Positions 59,184 to 64,000 of a stretch of DNA of 64,000 nt are shown here, piece after piece. Below the pieces are notes generated by a model that saw nothing but the letters and a program-made list of their open reading frames with translations, was not told the origin of the DNA and ran no database searches. The stretch's first letter is position 1. Each line of letters starts with the position of its first letter. A program made the position numbers and the translations under genes. Source of the DNA: Myxococcota bacterium (GTDB lineage: Bacteria > Myxococcota > XYA12-FULL-58-9 > JALHOP01); the NCBI GenBank assembly GCA_022842935.1, contig JALHOP010000007.1, positions 265,592 through 329,591 on the forward strand, given 5' to 3'.

Positions 59184-60284
59184 CTAGTCCGCTCGCGCGG
59201 CTCGAGCAACCATCATACTCGCGTTTACCAGTGCCGCGTAATCATTGGCGACGCGACCGTCGATTCTCGAACGCCCAGCGACGCGCAGGCGCTCGCGCAG
59301 CGTGGCGTCGGTTAGGCCTCGCTTCATGACGTCGGCGATGGCAGACGGGTCCAGCGGATCGAAGTAGAAGGCAGCGTCGCCGCAAATCTCACGTGCATAG
59401 GGCCTGTCCGCCGCAGCGACCGGAACGTCCAAGGCCATGGCCTCGAGGAGCGGTAGACCGACGGTCTCGATGAGAGAGGGCATGACGACGAGGTCCGATG
59501 CTTCGTAGGCGGCTCGGAGTCCAGCGCGGTCGAGACTCCCCAGGCAACGGGTACCCTCCAGCGAGACGTTGAAGGACTCGGGGGTGACCATCAGCAGTCG
59601 CGCGCGCATCGAGCGTCGCAGCAGCCGGAACGCGGTGAGTAGCCGGTCGACGTTCTTGTAGCCAACCGTGCTACCAACGTAGAGCGCCGTAGGCACGTCG
59701 GGTTCGCGCAGTTCGCTGGCGAGAGTCGAGTCTGCCGCTGGGAAGGTGGGCAGCTGGGGCGCGAATACGCGAACGTGGTTGGCGTCGAGGCCAAACGACC
59801 TCCGCACCGTGTCGCGCATCACCTCGGTCTGTACACCAACGATGACGGCGCTGCGTGCCGAGCGTCGCATGACCTCCCGCAACGTTCTGAACCGTAGTCG
59901 CTCGAGCGGACGCATACGCGCCATGCCTTCGCTCGAGAAGGGTAACGACTGCTGGATGTAAAGGACGGTGGGCATCGCGCGACTGCCAACACCAGCATTC
60001 GAGATGCAGAGGAGTACAGCCGCACCATGTCTGCGCGCGGCTCGCCGCGATAGCCCGAGATTCCAGGCGAGTCGGCCGGCTGTGGTACTCGACGCCGAAC
60101 GATGCTCGATCACCTCGAGCTTCGGCGACGTTGGTAGCGTGAAGCGCCGCTCGTTGCTTGGCGAGACGAAGACGACGAGGCGCTCCACGTCGGGATGTTC
60201 GAGAGCGGCGGCGATGATACCCAGGCCAACGACGACTCCGCCGCCGTGGCGCGCACCGACCATGTCGATGGCGAAACAGGTCAT
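59184..60284 (-). CDS. Glycosyltransferase family 4
   Basis: 366 residues from the ATG at 60284 (MTCFAIDMVGARHGGGVVVGLG), 8 bp after the wzc stop. The GT4 C-terminal domain shows TALYVGSTVGYKNVDRLLTAFRLL and the NDP-binding YEASDLVVMPSLIETVGLPLLEAMALDVPVAAADRPYAREICGDAAFYFDPLDP (the E-x7-E motif). Probably adds a sugar to the polysaccharide repeat unit; donor unknown. Confidence 0.9.
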   Translation of the reverse strand: MTCFAIDMVGARHGGGVVVGLGIIAAALEHPDVERLVVFVSPSNERRFTLPTSPKLEVIEHRSASSTTAGRLAWNLGLSRRAARRHGAAVLLCISNAGVGSRAMPTVLYIQQSLPFSSEGMARMRPLERLRFRTLREVMRRSARSAVIVGVQTEVMRDTVRRSFGLDANHVRVFAPQLPTFPAADSTLASELREPDVPTALYVGSTVGYKNVDRLLTAFRLLRRSMRARLLMVTPESFNVSLEGTRCLGSLDRAGLRAAYEASDLVVMPSLIETVGLPLLEAMALDVPVAAADRPYAREICGDAAFYFDPLDPSAIADVMKRGLTDATLRERLRVAGRSRIDGRVANDYAALVNASMMVARAARAD

Positions 60285-60292
60285 CGTAGGCG

Positions 60293-62596
60293 TCAGGCTC
60301 GTGCCGGCGCGCTCTTGTCCTCTTCGCCGTACACCGAGTAGCCGTATTCGTAGTATTGCGCGCTCGCGTTGTTGCCGAGCTTCACATTGTTGAGGACGAC
60401 GCCGAAGATACGAGCGCCGACGTCGACGAGTCGCCGTTTGGCGGCACGCGCCGATGGCCAAGTCGTTTTGTTGGCGTGGACGACTAGGACGACACCGTCC
60501 ACCAAAGAGGACAGCACCTGTGCATCTGTCACCACACCGACGGGCGGCGAGTCGAAGATGACACGGTCGTATCTGTCGCGCAGAGACGCGACCAGGTTGC
60601 GAAACGCCTCGGTGTGGAGAAGCTCCGCGGGGTTCGGCGGGATGGGACCACACGCCATGATGTCGAGGCGGGGGACGTTCGTGTGCTGAATCGCGTCGTC
60701 GAGCTTTGCTTCGCCGAGCACCAGGTTCGAGACACCGACGTCGTTGGCGAGGCGAAAGCTCTTGTGCAAGCGGGGCCGACGCATGTCGGTGTCGACGATG
60801 AGGGTGCGTGCTCCCGACTCGGCGAGCGTGATGGCCAAGTTCGACACCAACGTGCTCTTGCCCTCACGCGGGCGACTGCTTGCGACGAGGAGTGTCTTGG
60901 CCGGTGACTCCGGCGAAGAGAACATGAGGTTGGTGCGTAGGGTGCGGCAGCACTCGGCGACGCTCGAGCGGGGGAATTCGATGATGTAGTGGTCGCGCGC
61001 GGTGTCGTCTTCGCGCCCGCTGCCCTTGATGGCCGGTACGATGCCGAGGAATGGAATGCGCAGCAGACGCTCGACCTGCTCCTGCGTCTTCAGGGTGTTG
61101 TCGAGCAGATCCACCAAGAACGCAGCGCACAATCCGAAGAGAAGACCCGCCATCAGGCCGACGGCGGTATTCATGACGCGCCGTGGGCGCACCGGAGAAA
61201 GCGGTAGGAGGGCGTTCTCGAGAATGCGCACGTTATTGACGCGCAGCATCCGCGTGAGGTCCGTCTCTTTCTGGCGATTCAAGACGAGCGAATAGAGCTG
61301 CTGGTTGTTGTCGCGCTCGCGCCGCAAGCGGCTGTACTCGATCTCCTTCTTGTTGAGCTCGTGAGATTCCACTTTGACGGAGTCGATTGCGGCCTTTAGG
61401 CGGTTCTCGGTATCACGCGCCGTGGCGTATTCATTCTCGACGGCCATGGCGATTTTCGTGGTCTCTTGGTCGAGCTCGGCCCGTAGCATGTTTTCGCGCT
61501 CGCGCAGCGCGATGACGCGAGGATGCTCCGCCGTGTAGCGCACGAGGAGGTCTGATTCCTCCTCGCGGAGCTTGGCGAGCGTGACCTTGAGCTCCTGCAC
61601 GATCGGACTGACGCGAACCTCCTCGACGCTGTCGAGTGGAGCTTTCGCGTCGCGCACCCGCTGCATTTGACCGCGTCGGCTTTCGACCGCGATCCGGCGC
61701 GCGGTCGCGGCCGAGAGCTGGCCATTGAGCTGCTCGAGGGTCTGCGAGTTCATGGTTTGGCGGTCTTCCATCGACGCGGACACCATGTTGTTGGCGCGCT
61801 TGAACTCGTGAAGGGCGAGCTCGCTCTCTTCGAGCTTGTGCTTGAGGTCGTTCATCTGATCGCTGAGCCAGTTGACCGCGGTTTCCGTCAGGTCGAGCTT
61901 CGTCTCGAGATTGCTGTCGACGTAAGCAGCCGCGACCGCGTTTACGAGGTCACGCGCCACGGCAGGGTTCCGATGTTCGATAGCGATACGAACGAGCTTG
62001 CTCTCTTTGACCGGTCGCACAAGTACCTTGCGTTGTAGAGCGCTCGGACCGTCGGCATGCGGGAGGACCTGCATGAGCTTGGCGACCGAGCTATCGCGTG
62101 CCAGATCGAAAACGTCGAGGCGGTGGAGAAAGGCTTCACGCTCGCCTTCAGGTAGGTGCGCATATGCAGGGTCGTGACTCGCGGCGATCGATGGGTCGTC
62201 CGCTAGAGCCTTCACTCGGTCGAACAACCCCTGTGTCGACATTCCGAGGCGCTCGAGTGCCGCGGTCGCGACACCGCGACTTCGAATGAGGTTGTACTGC
62301 GTTTGGTAGTACTCCTCGTTGGCCCAGAATCCCGCGGTGCCGAGGTCGTAGATCTCGCGCACACCCGAGAGCACTTGAGGAGCATTGCTCTCGATGAGCA
62401 CGGTCGCCTCGGCTTCGTAGATGCGCGGTGAGCGAATCGTGGAGGTGATGGCGAAACCCAAAATCGCGAGGAAGGTCGCGACAACGACCCAGCGACGCCG
62501 TCGAATGATGTCCCACCACGCGCGCAGGTCGACGATGGGCTGCTCGGCTGCCTCCTCGTACGCCTCGATGCGTGTCTGTGAGTTATCGATCGTCAC
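60293..62596 (-). CDS. wzc: Wzc-like polysaccharide co-polymerase/BY-kinase
   Basis: 767 residues. Wzz-type membrane-periplasmic region: helix 1 at ~36-52, long periplasmic coiled coil to ~470, helix 2 at ~475-497. The cytoplasmic BY-kinase domain has Walker A in SSRPREGKST (573-582), Walker A' LIVDTD (599-604) and Walker B VIFDSP (679-684). The C-terminal Tyr cluster is Tyr748, 749, 751, 753 and 756 in ASAQYYEYGYSVYG, the autophosphorylation site. It controls polymer length and export with Wza. First major gene after the GT at 62758. Confidence 0.95.
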   Translation of the reverse strand: MTIDNSQTRIEAYEEAAEQPIVDLRAWWDIIRRRRWVVVATFLAILGFAITSTIRSPRIYEAEATVLIESNAPQVLSGVREIYDLGTAGFWANEEYYQTQYNLIRSRGVATAALERLGMSTQGLFDRVKALADDPSIAASHDPAYAHLPEGEREAFLHRLDVFDLARDSSVAKLMQVLPHADGPSALQRKVLVRPVKESKLVRIAIEHRNPAVARDLVNAVAAAYVDSNLETKLDLTETAVNWLSDQMNDLKHKLEESELALHEFKRANNMVSASMEDRQTMNSQTLEQLNGQLSAATARRIAVESRRGQMQRVRDAKAPLDSVEEVRVSPIVQELKVTLAKLREEESDLLVRYTAEHPRVIALRERENMLRAELDQETTKIAMAVENEYATARDTENRLKAAIDSVKVESHELNKKEIEYSRLRRERDNNQQLYSLVLNRQKETDLTRMLRVNNVRILENALLPLSPVRPRRVMNTAVGLMAGLLFGLCAAFLVDLLDNTLKTQEQVERLLRIPFLGIVPAIKGSGREDDTARDHYIIEFPRSSVAECCRTLRTNLMFSSPESPAKTLLVASSRPREGKSTLVSNLAITLAESGARTLIVDTDMRRPRLHKSFRLANDVGVSNLVLGEAKLDDAIQHTNVPRLDIMACGPIPPNPAELLHTEAFRNLVASLRDRYDRVIFDSPPVGVVTDAQVLSSLVDGVVLVVHANKTTWPSARAAKRRLVDVGARIFGVVLNNVKLGNNASAQYYEYGYSVYGEEDKSAPARA

Positions 62597-62609
62597 TCAA
62601 GCCTCACTC

Positions 62610-62638
62610 GAACACACCGCATAACATGAGATGTGTTC
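62610..62638. promoter_or_regulatory. Inverted repeat upstream of wzc
   Basis: GAACACA, 15 bases, TGTGTTC, starting 14 nt upstream of the wzc ATG. Perfect 7-bp arms with 15-nt spacing suit a dimeric regulator or leader hairpin. Confidence 0.4.
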
Positions 62639-62639
62639 T

Positions 62640-62656
62640 GTCTGCCGGAGGCAGAC
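62640..62656. repeat. Palindrome GTCTGCC-GGA-GGCAGAC, copy 2
   Basis: Perfect 7-bp arms and 3-bp loop. It differs from the copy at 59155 at arm position 3 (C paired with G here, T paired with A there), so the pairing is kept although the base changed. Confidence 0.7.
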
Positions 62657-62706
62657 GAGCTAGCGAAGCGAAGTAAGCAGGCCCGAAAAGGCCGAGAGCG
62701 TTTCTG

Positions 62707-62747
62707 ATAACCCGCTGAGCCCCCCAAACTACCTCAACGCGGGTTAT
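62707..62747 (-). terminator. Hairpin downstream of the glycosyltransferase gene
   Basis: ATAACCCGC (62707-62715) and GCGGGTTAT (62739-62747) form a perfect 9-bp stem with a 23-nt loop, starting 10 nt after the glycosyltransferase stop. No T-run, so termination or attenuation before wzc is only a possibility. Confidence 0.4.
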
Positions 62748-62757
62748 AAGATACGCG

Positions 62758-63909
62758 CTAGGCTCGGCGTCGGGCGAGAGCCGTCGCGACAACGTCGAGG
62801 AAGCGGCCAATCGCCTCGTCGGTGTTCCAGAACCGCGCTTGCTCCCGCGAACGCCGGCCCATCGTCGCCAATTCCGCAGTCGCTGCACCAAATGCCCTTC
62901 GCGCCGCATCGCGCATTGCCTCGGGATCGCGTGGGTCGAAGCTGACGCCGTTCTCCCCGTCGCGCAAGGCCTCAGGAAGGTTACCAATCCGTTGCGAAAC
63001 CAGCAAAGAAAGCCCCGAATGGAGGGCCTCGACCACAGTCAGCGGGTTGGGGTCGTAGAGCGATGGGAGCACGAAGAGCTCGGCGGCTCGATACAATGCC
63101 GGCATGCGCTCGTAGGGCAGCGATCCGACCACCGCGACCCGCCCTGACAGGCCGCGGCGAGCGATGGCTGCCCGAACCTCGTTGCGCAGTGGGCCATCGC
63201 CAACGATGCGGAGCTGCCAGTCCCGCAACAGGCTGGAATCGAGAACCTCCAGCAGCTCGACAATGCCCTTTTCCGGCGCCAAGCGGGCTGGGAGCAACGC
63301 CAAGCGCTCGCCGGGCCCGAGGCCCAGCTCCTGTCGGAGCTCGTCAGCTTGGTGCTGGCTAACCCGCGCGAACGCTCGTTCGTCGACCAGGTTCGGCAAG
63401 GTGACCACCGGCATGGCCATACCCAGCATCTCGCGCGTGTAACGTTCGCCTTCGCTGCCCGGGACCGCGACCAGGTGGTAGCGGCCGAGCAGCGCCCGCT
63501 TGAGTCGTCGCGCAGCGCCAGTAACGCGCCCCGGGGTTTGGGTGTTGGGTTCGTACCAAGCAATGCGCAGCGTCCCCACCTGCAGTGCGGAGGCGAGCAA
63601 AGTCGTCGGTGAGTCCCACGGTCCGCCAACCATGACGACGTCGGGTCGGGCGCGCCGAAGCTCGAGCAAGAGGCCCGGGTTCAGATGGAGCTGCCTTCCC
63701 CTCCAGGTGGGGCCAACGTCGCGGCTCAGGCTGGCTGGGAACGCTAACGTGTCGGGTCGGCGCGCCCAGCTCGACGGTCGATCGGCGTGGTTTGTCGCCA
63801 TGAAATGCACGTGCAGCGACCCGCCAGCGGCGGCGATGGCTGTACCGAGGCGTTCGAAGAGATGGAGTCGATAGGGCGACGGAATGTTGTGGACGATGTG
63901 GAAGCGCAT
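62758..63909 (-). CDS. Glycosyltransferase family 4
   Basis: 383 residues from the ATG at 63909 (MRFHIVHNIPSPYRLHLFERLG); upstream in-frame residues would overlap the preceding gene. GT4 motifs: LALLPARLAPEKGIVELLEVLDSSLLRDWQLRIVGDGPLR, then GSLPYERMPALYRAAELFVLPSLYDPNPLTVVEALHSGLSLLVSQRIGNLPEALRDGENG with the E-x7-E type motif. It probably adds one sugar of the repeat unit. TGATG overlap with the upstream partial gene indicates translational coupling. Donor and acceptor unknown. Confidence 0.9.
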   Translation of the reverse strand: MRFHIVHNIPSPYRLHLFERLGTAIAAAGGSLHVHFMATNHADRPSSWARRPDTLAFPASLSRDVGPTWRGRQLHLNPGLLLELRRARPDVVMVGGPWDSPTTLLASALQVGTLRIAWYEPNTQTPGRVTGAARRLKRALLGRYHLVAVPGSEGERYTREMLGMAMPVVTLPNLVDERAFARVSQHQADELRQELGLGPGERLALLPARLAPEKGIVELLEVLDSSLLRDWQLRIVGDGPLRNEVRAAIARRGLSGRVAVVGSLPYERMPALYRAAELFVLPSLYDPNPLTVVEALHSGLSLLVSQRIGNLPEALRDGENGVSFDPRDPEAMRDAARRAFGAATAELATMGRRSREQARFWNTDEAIGRFLDVVATALARRRA

Positions 63910-63998
63910 CAGGCGCGGCTGTCGGTGAGGAACGGGCGCTCGCGGCGACGACTCGGATTGATGAAGCACTCGATGGTGATGCCGCAGTCGATCGCGGG
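63909..63998 (-). CDS. C-terminal end of an unidentified gene, cut by window edge
   Basis: Only the last 29 codons are visible (ends DCGITIECFINPSRRRERPFLTDSRA). The stop overlaps the ATG of the next gene. Too short to name. Part of the same leftward polysaccharide operon. Confidence 0.5.
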   Translation of the reverse strand, partial: PAIDCGITIECFINPSRRRERPFLTDSRA

Positions 63999-64000
63999 GA

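Noticed and set aside
1-64000. CRISPR arrays, insertion sequences, integrase or phage genes
   Set aside because: No regularly spaced repeats, transposase motifs or terminal inverted repeats with target duplication were found.

Overview
The window is GC-rich chromosomal DNA of a Gram-negative bacterium, most likely a member of the Myxococcota (former Deltaproteobacteria). The signs are one surface protein ending in a MYXO-CTERM-like tail (Gly-Cys, hydrophobic stretch, triple Arg), several lipoproteins, many small lineage-specific proteins, a eukaryote-like lipid desaturase and a Wzx/Wzy-type exopolysaccharide locus. I see no rRNA, tRNA, CRISPR array, insertion sequence or phage module.

Layout. 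1-10.9 kb: ComM/YifB ATPase (cut by the window edge), a stand-alone CcmI/CycH-tail-like lipoprotein, a SulP transporter, an esterase, an ETF:menaquinone oxidoreductase-like Fe-S membrane protein, a NUDIX/metallo-beta-lactamase fusion and a PQQ-propeller/ankyrin protein. 11-16.4 kb: DUF2059, moaA, DUF502, two small membrane proteins, a periplasmic DegP-type protease and a coiled-coil protein. 16.4-24.5 kb: short-chain dehydrogenase, an overlapping dapE-eamA-HAD operon, HutD, a phosphoesterase, a secreted protein and YhbY. 24.5-34.1 kb: transglutaminase-like/TPR protein, hotdog protein and epimerase in one operon; a dihydroceramide-desaturase homologue; quinone reductase; MBL/DUF1285/peroxiredoxin genes; an Asp-box surface protein; two orphan proteins. 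34.3-41.4 kb: a tightly overlapping ugd-uxs-gmd nucleotide-sugar operon, then NapH-like, NapG-like and NapA-like respiratory genes. 41.5-49.7 kb: methyltransferase, a TPR protein coupled to a degenerate RNase R-like protein, an eroded ECF sigma gene, a TetR/SDR pair, a CBS protein, an endonuclease I fragment and a DUF4397 lipoprotein. 49.7-64 kb: exopolysaccharide locus with fcl, wza, wzy/TPR, three glycosyltransferases, PglC/D/E/F-like bacillosamine genes and a wzc tyrosine kinase.

How the genes fit together. UDP-glucuronate, UDP-xylose and GDP-4-keto-6-deoxymannose made at 34-37 kb, GDP-fucose completed by fcl at 50 kb and UDP-di-N-acetylbacillosamine made by the Pgl-like set would feed an envelope polysaccharide that is primed by the PglC-like enzyme, extended by three glycosyltransferases, polymerised by the Wzy-like protein and exported through Wza under Wzc control. 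MoaA supplies molybdenum cofactor that the NapA-like enzyme needs.

The most unusual content is a TPR/RNase R-like gene pair in which the exoribonuclease-like protein has lost most catalytic aspartates (43.1-45.9 kb). Next come a bacterial protein with all signature motifs of animal sphingolipid delta-4 desaturase (27.2-28.3 kb), the NUDIX-MBL fusion, and a repeated palindrome in the polysaccharide locus whose two copies differ by a compensatory base-pair change.
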